Assembly: GCF_015910445.1 (NCBI RefSeq)
Contig: NZ_CP048882.1
Coordinates: 124,001 to 188,000 of the forward strand
Direction: 5' to 3'
Length of the DNA: 64,000 bases
Source of the DNA: Streptomyces bathyalis
GTDB lineage: Bacteria > Actinomycetota > Actinomycetes > Streptomycetales > Streptomycetaceae
Shown: positions 34,350-42,982 of the stretch, one piece after another
Layout: the number at the start of each line of letters is the position of its first letter
Numbering within the stretch: the stretch's first letter is position 1
Position numbers and translations under genes: made by a program
Notes under the pieces: model-generated
The model's input: only the letters and a program-made list of their open reading frames with translations
The model's database searches: none
Told to the model about the DNA's origin: nothing

Positions 34350-34859
34350 GTGAAACGCTCAGCCAATCGGCTCCTTCTCGTCCTCGGCCTGCTCACAGCC
34401 CTGCTTGGCGGATTGACGGCAGGCTCCGCCACCGCGGTGAACGCCTCCCGGTGGGCCATCATCAACTACCAGACCGGCGGCCACCTGACGCCGTACTATT
34501 ACGGCAAGAATGACCGCGACGGCATTCACATCTGGACCGGCTACAAGAAGCCCACGGGTGACGGTAACCAGTGGACATTCAGGTCCGTCAACGGTGGCAC
34601 CCAAATTCGCAATGAGAAGACACAAAAGTGTCTCAGGCCGGTCAGGTTCGGCAGCCAGACCCGTGTGGAGCAATGGGAGTGCGGCTCCACCCCGGAATTC
34701 CAGTGGCGGCTGACTTCTGCCGGTGGCACCTACAAGATCACCTCGGTCTCCACGGGTAACGTGCTCACGCCCTACAGCAAGAGCGCTCACAGTGTGGTGC
34801 TCCTGGAGGAGGACGAGGGCACCCAAAAGCAACGATGGGCCATCAACGCGCTCAACTGA
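34350..34859 (+). CDS. Secreted ricin-B-like (beta-trefoil) lectin
   Basis: 169 residues. A Sec signal peptide covers ~1-31 (VKRSANRLLLVLGLLTALLG through GSATA). The mature part is one R-type lectin trefoil with Q-x-W motifs NQWTF, FQWRL and QRWAI, and N-Y-x-T-G-G-H-L-T-P-Y like repeats. It would bind carbohydrate outside the cell. No catalytic domain is fused. The start is GTG 34350 with ACGAGG upstream. A hairpin follows the gene. It is free-standing cargo with no obvious partner. Confidence 0.85.
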   Translation: MKRSANRLLLVLGLLTALLGGLTAGSATAVNASRWAIINYQTGGHLTPYYYGKNDRDGIHIWTGYKKPTGDGNQWTFRSVNGGTQIRNEKTQKCLRPVRFGSQTRVEQWECGSTPEFQWRLTSAGGTYKITSVSTGNVLTPYSKSAHSVVLLEEDEGTQKQRWAINALN

Positions 34860-34956
34860 GGCCGCTGAGGAAAGGGCTTCGACGTAGTCGCGTCGTGCCC
34901 GGGTCCGTGGTGACCCGTCAGGCAGCGATGGAAGATCGCTAACCTCGACCTTGCAT

Positions 34957-34986
34957 GAGGGTCCGTCAGCAAGCTGACGGGCCCTC
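34957..34986 (+). terminator. Hairpin terminator after the lectin gene
   Basis: GAGGGTCCGTCAGC pairs with GCTGACGGGCCCTC across an AA loop with one mismatch, about 100 nt after the stop. Confidence 0.55.
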
Positions 34987-35142
34987 TCTGCTGGCCTGGG
35001 GCGGAGCAGCCGGCGGCTGCGTATCGCCTCCCGAGAACCCGTACCGCGCCGACGATATCCGCGCCGCCAACCGGCCCAGCGTGGCGGCGCCGAAGCGACA
35101 TCCGCTGACCGCGCCAGCGTATCGACTCACGGACCCTTACCC

Positions 35143-35192
35143 GGGGGAACCGGGGGGACCGACGAATGGGAGCACCCGGGGGGGTGAAGGGG
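35143..35192 (+). other. G-rich tract with quadruplex potential
   Basis: Runs of 5, 6, 3, 7 and 4 guanines occur on the plus strand between 35143 and 35192, with loops of 4-20 nt, about 70 bp upstream of the next start. This is more than local GC content predicts and may affect transcription or the 5' UTR of the small secreted-protein gene. The rest of 34987-35260 shows nothing else. Confidence 0.4.
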
Positions 35193-35260
35193 CAGGCCTG
35201 CCATGTCGTTCCGTTGACGGTCCTCGCTCGTTGAACAGCAAGACACCATGAGGAGGATCG

Positions 35261-35476
35261 ATGAAGTACACGAAACGCCTTGGCGCACTGGCCGCACTGG
35301 CCGCACTGACACTGGCAGGAGCAATCCTGGGCACAGGAACAGCTTCTGCGGCGGAGTCCACCGTTACCGTCTTCGGAACGAAGATTCCTATCCCGGGCTT
35401 GGAACATGACGCAGTGGCCCCGCATGCCAGCCAGGGCAGCTTCTCTCTGCCCTTGGGGGACCTGACCACCCTCTGA
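35261..35476 (+). CDS. Small secreted protein, 71 aa
   Basis: Signal peptide at 1-30 (MKYTKRLGALAALAALTLAG ending GTASAA). The mature part is only ~40 residues (ESTVTVFGTKIPIPGLEHDA and ASQGSFSLPLGDLTTL), with no cysteine. GAGGATCG precedes the ATG. Such small exported proteins are frequent in Streptomyces, and their role is not known. Confidence 0.7.
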   Translation: MKYTKRLGALAALAALTLAGAILGTGTASAAESTVTVFGTKIPIPGLEHDAVAPHASQGSFSLPLGDLTTL

Positions 35477-35521
35477 GCCACTAGCTCTTCCGGCTCGGGG
35501 AATCGTTCCTGTCGGCGCCGC

Positions 35522-36130
35522 TCACTCCATGGGCGGCACCGGCAAATACACGAACTCGCCGTCGGCTTCCTCCCACGTGACGCAGATTTCGGGCCGCGCC
35601 GTTTCGGGAAGCTCGAAGTCGAGGGACCGCCCAGGCTCCAGGTCGAACCCATCACGCAACCCCTCGAACTCCTCGACCACGATCACGCACGACGCGACCT
35701 CGCGTCCGACGTTCCGAAGCCGTAGCCAGCGGTCTTCAATGTGCTCCAGCCGCATGTGCGACTGCCGTGCCGCGACCCTCCGTACGTGGGCTTCCTCCTG
35801 CTGGAGCGCAAGGGAACCCGCGGCCGAGGCCGCTGACGACTGCGCCGCGTCCGCCGACCGCTTCCCGTCGCTGCGCGTAAGGCCGAGGAGCCTCGAGGGC
35901 GGGTGCCAAGTCAGCTGCCGGGCCACCGATGGCGGCAGATATCCCTCGGGATCGCCGTCGGCAAGGAAGACCAAAGGCCGTCCCTGCTCGTCCGTGCCCG
36001 GGATCACGGCGCGGATCGGGTGGGCCATGGGGAAGAGCGGGTTGATCGCCAAGCGTGGAATGGCGTCCCGGTCGAATCCGGACAGCACGTCGACGAGGTC
36101 GCCGACCGTCATGTCGTCGCTGGTGGTCAC
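35522..36130 (-). CDS. Hypothetical protein, 202 aa
   Basis: GTG 36130 follows AAGGAGACC and defines the start VTTSDDMTVGDLVDVLSGFD. The first 70 residues include PRLAINPLFPMAHPIRAVIP and look like a small alpha-beta domain; the last 70 (HIEDRWLRLRNVGREVASCV, then FELPETARPEICVTWEEADG) are beta-rich. The middle is an Ala/Ser-rich linker. It is the last gene of the minus-strand block (the DUF317-like genes lie upstream). Family not recognised. Confidence 0.7.
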   Translation of the reverse strand: MTTSDDMTVGDLVDVLSGFDRDAIPRLAINPLFPMAHPIRAVIPGTDEQGRPLVFLADGDPEGYLPPSVARQLTWHPPSRLLGLTRSDGKRSADAAQSSAASAAGSLALQQEEAHVRRVAARQSHMRLEHIEDRWLRLRNVGREVASCVIVVEEFEGLRDGFDLEPGRSLDFELPETARPEICVTWEEADGEFVYLPVPPME

Positions 36131-36272
36131 GCGGGTCTCCTTCTCGGTGGGAGAGATCTCTGCGGCGCGCGCAGGGCGCCGCAGAGCGGGACGAGGCGGC
36201 GCATGCTGGCGCAGCGGCCATGTGGTCAGTGCAGAAGCCGAAGAACGCACCTGCCGTGCGCTCGCGGACGGC

Positions 36273-36632
36273 TCAGCAACGGGCCGGGCGGGAGCCAGCC
36301 AGGACGGAGGCCACGGTGGCAGCGACGATCTCTGCCGGGGTCTCGGTGTCGAAGGTGATGCTGTAGCCGGAGACTTCGGCGGTTCCGGTCACGGCGAGCT
36401 TCCATCCTTCGCCGTCCGTGCCGGGGCGGCCGTCGGGGAACCAGCCGAGGTAGAAGCGGCCGTCTTGCGAAGCGATGTGGACGTCCTCCCGGTCATCGAC
36501 GATGACGTGGAAGTCCTCGTCGCCGAACAGGTCCGTCACCAGCGACGGCCAGCCAGGACCCAGGCGCCAGGTGCGCAGCCGCAACGACTCGACAGTGGTG
36601 GAAAGACCAGGCTGGTCGGCGTCCACTGCCAT
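36273..36632 (-). CDS. DUF317-like protein, short (119 aa)
   Basis: ATG 36632 has AAGGGA upstream. Residues ~40-100 (FHVIVDDREDVHIASQDGRF, then YLGWFPDGRPGTDGEGWKLA and ITFDTETPAEIVAATVASVL) follow the DUF317 pattern seen in the longer proteins at 38573 and 39457. It contains a single copy of the domain. DUF317 proteins are confined to Streptomyces-type actinobacteria and often lie on accessory elements; function unknown. The 577-bp gap 36633-37210 contains only a perfect hairpin. Confidence 0.65.
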   Translation of the reverse strand: MAVDADQPGLSTTVESLRLRTWRLGPGWPSLVTDLFGDEDFHVIVDDREDVHIASQDGRFYLGWFPDGRPGTDGEGWKLAVTGTAEVSGYSITFDTETPAEIVAATVASVLAGSRPARC

Positions 36633-37090
36633 ACGCGATCCCTTCTATGACCTGCGGTTTCCGGGAAGGCATGTACTTTGACATGGCCCTGCACTAGGTC
36701 TCCAGTTCCGGCGGAGGCCTTCGCTTCTGCCATGGGCGAACTCCTCCGACGTGGCTTTCCGCACCTGGGCGTCGGCATCCGCCCCGCAGAACAGGCCGGA
36801 CGGCCCCTCGCGCGGGGAGGACGCTGGAGAGGGGAGGTGATGGTCATGGGCAAGCGTGGTGACCCGATGCAGCGGCAGGCACGGCGGTGCGGAGCGAGGC
36901 TTGATGAGTGCGGCTGCCGCCTCGCGGGTGCAGTCGGCTGGGGTGAAGAACCCAGCCAGTCGGACGGCGCGATCCGGGTTCGCGGCTCGTGCTCAGTCTG
37001 CCGCGGCCAAGAGGTTGCGCACCGGTGGGAAGTAGCCGCAGGCGCGAGGTGTCCGTGCCGAACCCATGTACCTCGGGAGGGACTCCGCCC

Positions 37091-37132
37091 ACGTGAAGAG
37101 GCGGCATCCTTGCGGATGCCGCCTCTTCACGT
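37091..37132. terminator. Perfect 19-bp stem hairpin
   Basis: ACGTGAAGAGGCGGCATCC pairs perfectly with GGATGCCGCCTCTTCACGT across TTGC. It lies just beyond the end of the minus-strand gene 37211-37711 and separates it from the two genes further downstream. Confidence 0.75.
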
Positions 37133-37210
37133 TGTGGTCTCCGGTGAAAGTCGCGCGACGGACCGGTTCGTCACGGCGATGTGGTCGGCGAGCGGGCTGC
37201 CGGGCTCGCG

Positions 37211-37711
37211 TCAGCGGGTACGGCGCGAAGACTTCTTGCCCGGCGGTGCGGGTGGCTGCTGGCTCATGGCAGGTGCCGGGGCGTCGCGTGCTGAGCGGGC
37301 CGGACTTGCCGGGGGCGGGAACCACAGTTGGACGTACTGCTCGATGGCGTAGGTGAGTCCCTCGGTGTGTGCGCCGTGCCAGGGCGGCCTTCCGCTGTTG
37401 TGCCAGTCGCGGAAGCGGTTGTTGCTGTCCCGCCCGGATCCCTGTGCCTCGCGGCGGGTGTCGCGGGCGGTGAAGGTGTCGTGGTCGGCGAAGGAGAGGA
37501 CCGTCGTGTCCAGGGCGCCTCGGTCGGTGTGGATCACTCTCAGGCGCAGTCCGTCGTATTCGTGCTCGGTGATGGTGGGCTGGAAGTCGATGCGCAGGCG
37601 CAGCGGCGAGCCGGGGTTGGGGGTGGCGTAGTAGCTGTTGCCGATGACGGCGCCGCCTTCGTAGGGCAGGGCGAGGTGCTGGAGGAAGAACTGGCGGGCG
37701 TGCAGCGGCAC
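37211..37711 (-). CDS. Hypothetical protein, 166 aa, last gene of the DUF317 unit
   Basis: From ATG 37711 (MPLHARQFFLQHLALPYEGG) a beta-rich N-terminal half (LRLRIDFQPTITEHEYDGLR, then VIHTDRGALDTTVLSFADHD) leads to a W-H-N-S-G-R-P-P-W-H-G segment and a Pro/basic tail ending KKSSRRTR. The tail may bind nucleic acid. It is followed by a strong hairpin. Function not recognised, although it lies next to two DUF317 genes on the same strand. Confidence 0.7.
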   Translation of the reverse strand: MPLHARQFFLQHLALPYEGGAVIGNSYYATPNPGSPLRLRIDFQPTITEHEYDGLRLRVIHTDRGALDTTVLSFADHDTFTARDTRREAQGSGRDSNNRFRDWHNSGRPPWHGAHTEGLTYAIEQYVQLWFPPPASPARSARDAPAPAMSQQPPAPPGKKSSRRTR

Positions 37712-37838
37712 ATGGCCTCCTGGTGCGGTGAGGAAACGCCGCCGGCGGGCGAGTGGTGGAGTCCTGCCGTAGAGCAGCCGCGTCCGCGACGGGTCCCGTC
37801 GAGAGGCGCGACGGAGGACCGCCGGATCAGGGGGCGCG

Positions 37839-38573
37839 TCAACGGGAGCGGGTTGGGGCCGGAGGACGGTGTCGGTGGAGGTGTTCGCGTGTGGCGGCGG
37901 GGAGTTGGCGCACGGTTCGGGTGAGGGGATCCGGGTCGACGAGGGCGGCGTTGAAGGCCGCGACGAGGCGGGAAGGGGTTTCGGCGCTGAAGGTCGCGGT
38001 CCACAGCGGCCGGTTGGGGTGTCCGGCGCATACGGTCCACTCGGGCGGGGAGTGGTACCAGTTGTGCAGGTAGGCCAGTCCGTCGGGGCTGCGGATCGCC
38101 TGCCGCCCGTTGCGGTTGATCTTCTGGCGCCAGCCCGCGTTCAGCAGCGGCGGGTACACCTCGTGGGGCTCGGCAGCGCTGGTGTACCGGCGGCGGTCGC
38201 CCTCCGGAGCCTCGAAGTAGACCGACAGCAGCTCGGTATAGAAGGCGCGCTGGACCTCTGCCGGCGTACTCGCGTCGAAGACGGCCTGCCACCGCGCCGG
38301 GCGGAGGGGATCCTCATGGACGGCAGTCGTCCAGGTGCCGCCGTAGCGGCTTCCGGGAACGGCAACGAAGCCCGCCCGTACGAGCTGGCAGGGGCTGGCG
38401 GCCAGCTGGTAGCCCTCCTCGGGCCGGTGCAGGGACCAGCCCTGCTCGAAGGGGAAGGGCCACACGTCCAGGAGCCGGTCGCTGCCAGGTCCGGCGAGAT
38501 GGCGCGGAAGCACCTGCAGAACCGTCTCCGGATCGAGGGACACGAATGCCTCGTTCGCCCTTGGCCGGGTCAA
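37839..38573 (-). CDS. DUF317 protein, 244 aa
   Basis: Two tandem DUF317-like units: the first (PRHLAGPGSDRLLDVWPFPF then WTTAVHEDPLRPARWQAVFD) and the second (GWRQKINRNGRQAIRSPDGL then NRPLWTATFSAETPSRLVAA). The D-A-S-T-P-A-E-V-type helix after each unit is typical. It starts at ATG 38573, overlapping the stop of the next DUF317 protein (ATGA), so the two are translated together. Function is unknown for the whole family. Confidence 0.8.
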   Translation of the reverse strand: MTRPRANEAFVSLDPETVLQVLPRHLAGPGSDRLLDVWPFPFEQGWSLHRPEEGYQLAASPCQLVRAGFVAVPGSRYGGTWTTAVHEDPLRPARWQAVFDASTPAEVQRAFYTELLSVYFEAPEGDRRRYTSAAEPHEVYPPLLNAGWRQKINRNGRQAIRSPDGLAYLHNWYHSPPEWTVCAGHPNRPLWTATFSAETPSRLVAAFNAALVDPDPLTRTVRQLPAATREHLHRHRPPAPTRSR

Positions 38574-39457
38574 CGGCGCGGCCCGGGCCGACTGCGGGAA
38601 GGTGCGGCGGCCTGATGCGTGGTGGTGGACCAGCGCGGAACACTTACCGGGCGGCGGGCATCGGGCCGGGTGTCGGTGTGCCGGCGGTGGACGTCTAGCG
38701 GCGTCGGAACCGGTGCCCGAGGAGGCGCGACCGGTGTGACCCGGGCGCAGGCGCGTACGTGGCGGGGCAGTTCGCCTTCCCAGCGCAGCACCGGCTCCGG
38801 ATCAGCGACTGCGGTCGTGATCGCGGTGACCAGGTGTTGGGGAGTGTGCGTCGAGGCCGTGGCGTACCACCAGTTCAGCTCGGGGCCGCCGCGCAGGAGC
38901 CAGCGGGTATTTAGGGTGGTCAGCTCAGCTTCGTGGTCCAAGGCTCCGGTGTCGTCCCGGTCGTAGGTGATGCGGGCCATACCGTCGGGTGAGGTCAAGT
39001 CGAGGCTGTCGACGCGGCGGAAGGGCCGCACTTCCCAGTCCTGCTGCAGCAGTGGGTCGAAGGGGCTTTGCGCGGTGCCGGGTTGACCGCGCAGGTGAGC
39101 GTCGTAGCCCTCGGTGTAGGAGGCGGCCAGGGCGGTGGTAAAGGCGGTGACGAACTCGGTGGGTGCCTGGTCGTTGAAGCACACGCCCCACTGGGGTGAG
39201 GCGAAGCTGTCGGTGTAGGCGGTGATCCGCCACAGGCCGTCGTCGTCTCCTTCGGGCAGGTAGCCCAGGCGAACCTTGTGGTCCGGGGAGGAGACGTAGG
39301 CGTTGCCGAGGTCGTCGTGGCGTAGCTCCCACCCGAGATCGAGCAGGGGCTGAAGGCCGGGGTCACCGATAGCGGTGGAGCCGGCGAGATGGCGCGGGGA
39401 TACATACACATCCCCGTCCTCGGGTTCGGGACGGAGGACGGGTTCAGAGTCGGGCAC
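38570..39457 (-). CDS. DUF317 protein, 295 aa
   Basis: It starts MPDSEPVLRPEPEDGDVYVS. Unit one is SPDHKVRLGYLPEGDDDGLW with TAYTDSFASPQWGVCFNDQA; unit two is LDLTSPDGMARITYDRDDTG with LNWWYATASTHTPQHLVTAI. The C-terminal 60 residues are Pro/Arg-rich. It is coupled by overlap to the neighbouring DUF317 gene. DUF317 pairs are common in Streptomyces plasmids and in conjugative or integrated elements. The gap to the HxlR genes (39458-39641) holds nothing clear. Confidence 0.8.
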   Translation of the reverse strand: MPDSEPVLRPEPEDGDVYVSPRHLAGSTAIGDPGLQPLLDLGWELRHDDLGNAYVSSPDHKVRLGYLPEGDDDGLWRITAYTDSFASPQWGVCFNDQAPTEFVTAFTTALAASYTEGYDAHLRGQPGTAQSPFDPLLQQDWEVRPFRRVDSLDLTSPDGMARITYDRDDTGALDHEAELTTLNTRWLLRGGPELNWWYATASTHTPQHLVTAITTAVADPEPVLRWEGELPRHVRACARVTPVAPPRAPVPTPLDVHRRHTDTRPDARRPVSVPRWSTTTHQAAAPSRSRPGPRR

Positions 39458-39641
39458 GGGCGGTTCCAGAAGCGACGTACGTGGGGATGGGAGCGGGCTG
39501 AGTGGGCGGGGGGCATCAGCGCCGCGAGGATGCGCGGGCGAGTGCCGGAGGTGCGCTGAGGAGGCGAAGGCGTGCCCAGCCGCCAGCCCGCTGCCGGGCA
39601 GCGTGCATCACGGGGCAGGCGGTAGCGGTCAGCGGCCTCGC

Positions 39642-40397
39642 TCACGCGGCAGCCGGGCCGCCGGAGCAAGAACGGTAAGCAGGCGATGCCTTCGGGCTCA
39701 CAGCTCCCGGGCGGCGGGGGCTCCGGCTGGTGGGGACGATGGCGGCATGCGTCTGCGCCCAGGAGGCCAGGACGCCGAGTGGACCGCGCAGCGCCTCCCC
39801 CGCCGGCGTGAGCACGAAGCCTCCGTCGCCGGAGTACTCGGCGAGGCCGTCCTCGATCAGCGCCTGCAGTTGATCGTCTGAAGGCAGTTGTTCACCGTCG
39901 AGGTCGCTGCCGATGCCGGGGGTGGTCAGCATGGTCAGAGCTACCGTGAGGTGTGGGTTCTTCAACAGGGTCAGGGTGGCTTCGACGCGGGTGACGAAGT
40001 CGCAGGTACGGGCGGGGTAGTGGTGCTGGCGGGCCCAGCGGAAGAGGGCGTCGTGTACGTCGCCGAGGTCGGCTCCGGCCTCGGTCAGCACGTAGTTGGA
40101 CGCCCCTGCCACCTCCCCTTCCTCCTCGGGCTCCTCTTCCTCTTCTTCGTGATCTTCGGGTTCATGCTGTGCGTCGGGTTCTTCTGCTCCCACGGTGAGC
40201 AGGCCTCGCCGGCGCAGGGCGGTGAGTGCGTAGTGCAGTGCGTGATGTGGCAGGTCGGGGAAGGCGCTGCTGACCGTCTGGCGGGGGATGGGGCCATTGT
40301 CGTCGATCTCGCTGATGACGCGGGTGGTCCACTGCCGTCCCACCAGGTCGGCGGCGCGGGCCACGTGACCGGCTGTCGCGCTGTCGGTGTGGGTCAT
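39642..40397 (-). CDS. HxlR-like winged-helix regulator with internal acidic insert
   Basis: I start at ATG 40397 (MTHTDSATAGHVARAADLVG), which follows GGGAGGAC. Residues 10-60 form a first winged helix (VGRQWTTRVISEIDDNGPIP and LPHHALHYALTALRRRGLLT). A striking acidic insert follows (E-P-E-D-H-E-E-E-E-E-E-P-E-E-E-G). A second wing (LTEAGADLGDVHDALFRWAR) and a third (PSDDQLQALIEDGLAEYSGD) follow. The protein is a fusion of regulator-like modules with an acidic hinge. It is coupled by ATGA to the related gene upstream. Confidence 0.75.
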   Translation of the reverse strand: MTHTDSATAGHVARAADLVGRQWTTRVISEIDDNGPIPRQTVSSAFPDLPHHALHYALTALRRRGLLTVGAEEPDAQHEPEDHEEEEEEPEEEGEVAGASNYVLTEAGADLGDVHDALFRWARQHHYPARTCDFVTRVEATLTLLKNPHLTVALTMLTTPGIGSDLDGEQLPSDDQLQALIEDGLAEYSGDGGFVLTPAGEALRGPLGVLASWAQTHAAIVPTSRSPRRPGAVSPKASPAYRSCSGGPAAA

Positions 40398-41296
40398 CGC
40401 CGGGGTCCTCCCGCCGTGGCAGGGGCCGCAGGCTGAGCGGGTGGGCGGTGGGAGAACAGGTCGTTCGGCTTCCATGCGGGGACACCGGCCTCCCGCTGCG
40501 GCTGCGACGGGACGGCAACCGCGGTGCCGGCCGGGCCTGTTGACCGTGGCTGGTGGGTTGCCCACGCTGTGCGCTGCCCGGTGTCCGGTGCGTGCTTCTG
40601 GACCCACACGGGGTGCGTACGCGCAGTGGTTGCGTCCCGTCCGGACGCCCAGGCGGACATGGCCGCGAAGACCGGGGCGAGCGACGCTCCGGCTTCGGTG
40701 AGCTGGAAGCGCGGCGCATCAGGGGCTGTGCGTTCGATGAGCCGGTCGTCGGTCAGCTGGTGCAGCGGCGGGTAGATGCCGGTCGGGCTGGCTTTCGGCA
40801 TGACCGTGGCAGCCAGCTCACGGGCGGTTGCAGCGCCGCGTATCCGCAGCGTCCACAGCACGGGCGCGGTGTGCCGGGGGCTGATCAGGCCGAGGGTGTC
40901 CTCGGCGTCCTGCGCTTTCGGGATGCGCTCGGGTTCCCGAAGGCCGGTGTCCGGGTTGAGGACCAGCGCCTTCTCCAGATGGGCGCTCCCCCACGCGGCG
41001 AGCTCCTCCAGCACCGATAGGGCGGTGGCGCCGCGGTCGGTGAGGCCGTAGGAGACGTGACTCTGGTTCACCTGCCCACGCGTGAGGAGGCCGTCGTCGG
41101 TGAGCTGGTGCAGGCGGGGGCTGAGCTGGCCGTCGCGGAGCCAGGGCACCTGGGATCTGAGCTCGACGTAGCGCAGCGGCTTCCTGTCCAGGCTCATCAG
41201 CAGCCAGGCGTTCCAGCGGGGGGCGAGCATGTCGAGGCATTCGCCGACGCGAGCGAGGTCGGCGGCGGTGGCGCGAGGCAGAGCGGTGGTGACCAA
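40394..41296 (-). CDS. Duplicated HxlR-like winged-helix regulator
   Basis: 300 residues with two HxlR modules: module one LDMLAPRWNAWLLMSLDRKP to LSPRLHQLTDDGLLTRGQVN and GLTDRGATALSVLEELAAWG; module two SPRHTAPVLWTLRIRGAATA to GIYPPLHQLTDDRLIERTAP and QLTEAGASLAPVFAAMSAWA. The C-terminal ~70 residues are disordered. HxlR proteins are normally single-domain dimers, so a tandem monomer is unusual. ATG 41296 is preceded by a GGAGAG site. Possible roles are control of the minus-strand block through the dyad motif, or an architectural function. Confidence 0.8.
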   Translation of the reverse strand: MVTTALPRATAADLARVGECLDMLAPRWNAWLLMSLDRKPLRYVELRSQVPWLRDGQLSPRLHQLTDDGLLTRGQVNQSHVSYGLTDRGATALSVLEELAAWGSAHLEKALVLNPDTGLREPERIPKAQDAEDTLGLISPRHTAPVLWTLRIRGAATARELAATVMPKASPTGIYPPLHQLTDDRLIERTAPDAPRFQLTEAGASLAPVFAAMSAWASGRDATTARTHPVWVQKHAPDTGQRTAWATHQPRSTGPAGTAVAVPSQPQREAGVPAWKPNDLFSHRPPAQPAAPATAGGPRR

Positions 41297-41466
41297 CGGA
41301 TAACTCTCCTGACGGTGCGGGCGGACACAGCGCCTGCAGACGCAGTCCGGTACGGCAGGGCAGACGGGGGGCTGAGTGGGGCCCTCGGGCTAGGGAAAGA
41401 CCAAGCGGGTGGGGCGGCGACGGTGCCTGCGAGGGCGCCGGCGGTCGGCGGGGCTTGGCTGGAGGT

Positions 41467-41919
41467 TCACCGGGACATGCCCCGGGCCTGACCGGGCGGG
41501 TGCGGCGCAGGGCCATTGCCGGGGCGCGGGGCGGGACGGCCGGCTGCCCGGGAGGCCCCACGCCAGATGGCCTTTGACTGCTTGCCTGGCGCATTCGGGT
41601 CCAGGAGGTGCCGCACGACCATGGCGCGCCCATCCCGGGCGCCGACAGCGGCGTTCACCTGGTGCGCGAGGTCCATCTGTGCGTCGCTGAGGGGCTCTTC
41701 GGGTGAGGTGCCCAATGCTGCGAGGAGTTCGTTCTCGCTTCGCTCCAGAGCGCTTTGGGAGACTGCGAGGAGGCCGTACCAGTACAGGACGTCTCTGGCG
41801 TCGGCGTTGTCGTCCGGTGCCGCCGCAATGGCGGCACCGAGTTCATGGAGGGGCAGCTGGAAGCGTTCTTCGATCTGCCGGCCGATGACCTCCAGCACAT
41901 CTTCCACACCGTCAGACAC
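41467..41919 (-). CDS. Hypothetical helical protein, 150 aa
   Basis: I start at GTG 41919 (VSDGVEDVLEVIGRQIEERF) because GGAG lies 7 nt upstream; ATG 41931 is four codons earlier. The first ~100 residues are amphipathic helices (ELLAALGTSPEEPLSDAQMD, then LAHQVNAAVGARDGRAMVVR); the C-terminus is basic and proline-rich. The dyad motif lies ~240 bp upstream, at 42158. Function unknown. Confidence 0.7.
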   Translation of the reverse strand: MSDGVEDVLEVIGRQIEERFQLPLHELGAAIAAAPDDNADARDVLYWYGLLAVSQSALERSENELLAALGTSPEEPLSDAQMDLAHQVNAAVGARDGRAMVVRHLLDPNAPGKQSKAIWRGASRAAGRPAPRPGNGPAPHPPGQARGMSR

Positions 41920-42157
41920 AGTGCACTCCAATCAGGTTCGCGATTGTTGGCCCCGTCGTGGCCCGAGGGCAGGCGCCTAAGGGCCGGTATTCGGTGGACG
42001 CAGCCGGGGGTTGACGCTGGTGGCGCGCGCCGCACGACGGCTGTGGTTGCCACGGCCACGCCCGGAATGGCCGTCCACGCTGATGCAGTTGGAAACCGGG
42101 GTGGCGAACGGCAGGTGGTGTGCGTGCTGTTCGCTCGCGGTTACCAGGTTCCGGAGA

Positions 42158-42200
42158 TTCTCCGGTTGGGCTAACCGGGGATCTGCTGCTATATCCAGGC
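42158..42200. promoter_or_regulatory. Dyad operator copy 2 (imperfect left arm)
   Basis: TTCTCCGGTT at 42158-42167, 5-nt spacer, then AACCGGGGAT at 42173-42182, followed by CTGCTGCTATATCCAGGC. The right arm and the spacer length match copy 1 at 46379 exactly, the left arm at 8 of 10 positions, and the flank at about 15 of 18. It lies upstream of the minus-strand gene that starts at 41919, in a 330-bp stretch with no other gene. Confidence 0.65.
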
Positions 42201-42252
42201 ACCGCACGCGAGTTGAAAGGCGCTCGTCTCCGAGCCGTCCACGTCTGCGAAC

Positions 42253-42957
42253 TCAGGGCGTGGGGCCGGCAGGTCGGTGCGGAGCGGCGGGCGGGCGCGG
42301 CAGAGTTGACGCGGTGGCCGAGGCAGGGCCGGGTAGCGGCCCGGGGCGGTCCTGCAGCCCTTGCTGAGCGGCGTCTTCGGTGGCAAAGGCGCCCTCGCGC
42401 AGCGTGTAGGTGAAGGCGTCCAGGTCGACCTGTTCCAGCAGCAGCCGGTAGGGCTGCCGGGCTGCGCTGGGGTGGTGGTCGTGGAGGAGGACGGTGGTCT
42501 CGTGGTCGATGGTGTCGTCGGTGTAGTGGTCGAGGATCTCGTAGCGGCCGGGCGAGGCGGCCAACTTGGCCTCCAAGGCGCGGGTGCTGGTGTCAGCCGC
42601 TTGGGCTCCCCGCGAGTCAGGAGGCGTGCGGATCTTCTCGGCTGGGCATCCGCGGGCTACCAGCCACTGCTCGGCGAGCGGCAGCAGCGGCATCCGCGCG
42701 GAGGCGTACCGGAAGGTTCCTGCGCGCTCCTCCCGGGTGAGGTGAACGGCAATCAGCTGTGGAGAGCCAGGGATGTCCCAGGTCATGGTCCCGTCGTGCA
42801 GGGCCAGAAAGCTCTCGTTGCCCTGGTGGTGCTGGGCCAGCACGGTCAGTTCGGGCACGGAGAGGGTGATCTGCCAGTAGAAGAGGTCAGCCTGGTCCTC
42901 GTCGGCCGGCTCGAGGCTGTCGATCCGGAAGTGATCCAGGGGTGAGTTGTCGGGCAT
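42253..42957 (-). CDS. Hypothetical protein, 234 aa
   Basis: ATG 42957 follows AAGGAACCG. An N-terminal half (MPDNSPLDHFRIDSLEPADE, then LFYWQITLSVPELTVLAQHH and TMTWDIPGSPQLIAVHLTRE) and a C-terminal half (PGRYEILDHYTDDTIDHETT, then PYRLLLEQVDLDAFTYTLRE) are both strand-rich, then a Pro/Ala tail. It lies mid-block in the minus-strand run. Not recognised. Confidence 0.7.
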   Translation of the reverse strand: MPDNSPLDHFRIDSLEPADEDQADLFYWQITLSVPELTVLAQHHQGNESFLALHDGTMTWDIPGSPQLIAVHLTREERAGTFRYASARMPLLPLAEQWLVARGCPAEKIRTPPDSRGAQAADTSTRALEAKLAASPGRYEILDHYTDDTIDHETTVLLHDHHPSAARQPYRLLLEQVDLDAFTYTLREGAFATEDAAQQGLQDRPGPLPGPASATASTLPRPPAAPHRPAGPTP

Positions 42958-42982
42958 CGGTTCCTTGCCGTCGAGAGTGTCG

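Noticed and set aside
36678..37107. Several 80-220-codon ORFs in the gap between the DUF317-like gene and the hairpin
   Set aside because: No ribosome site or recognisable pattern; composition typical of non-coding GC-rich DNA.
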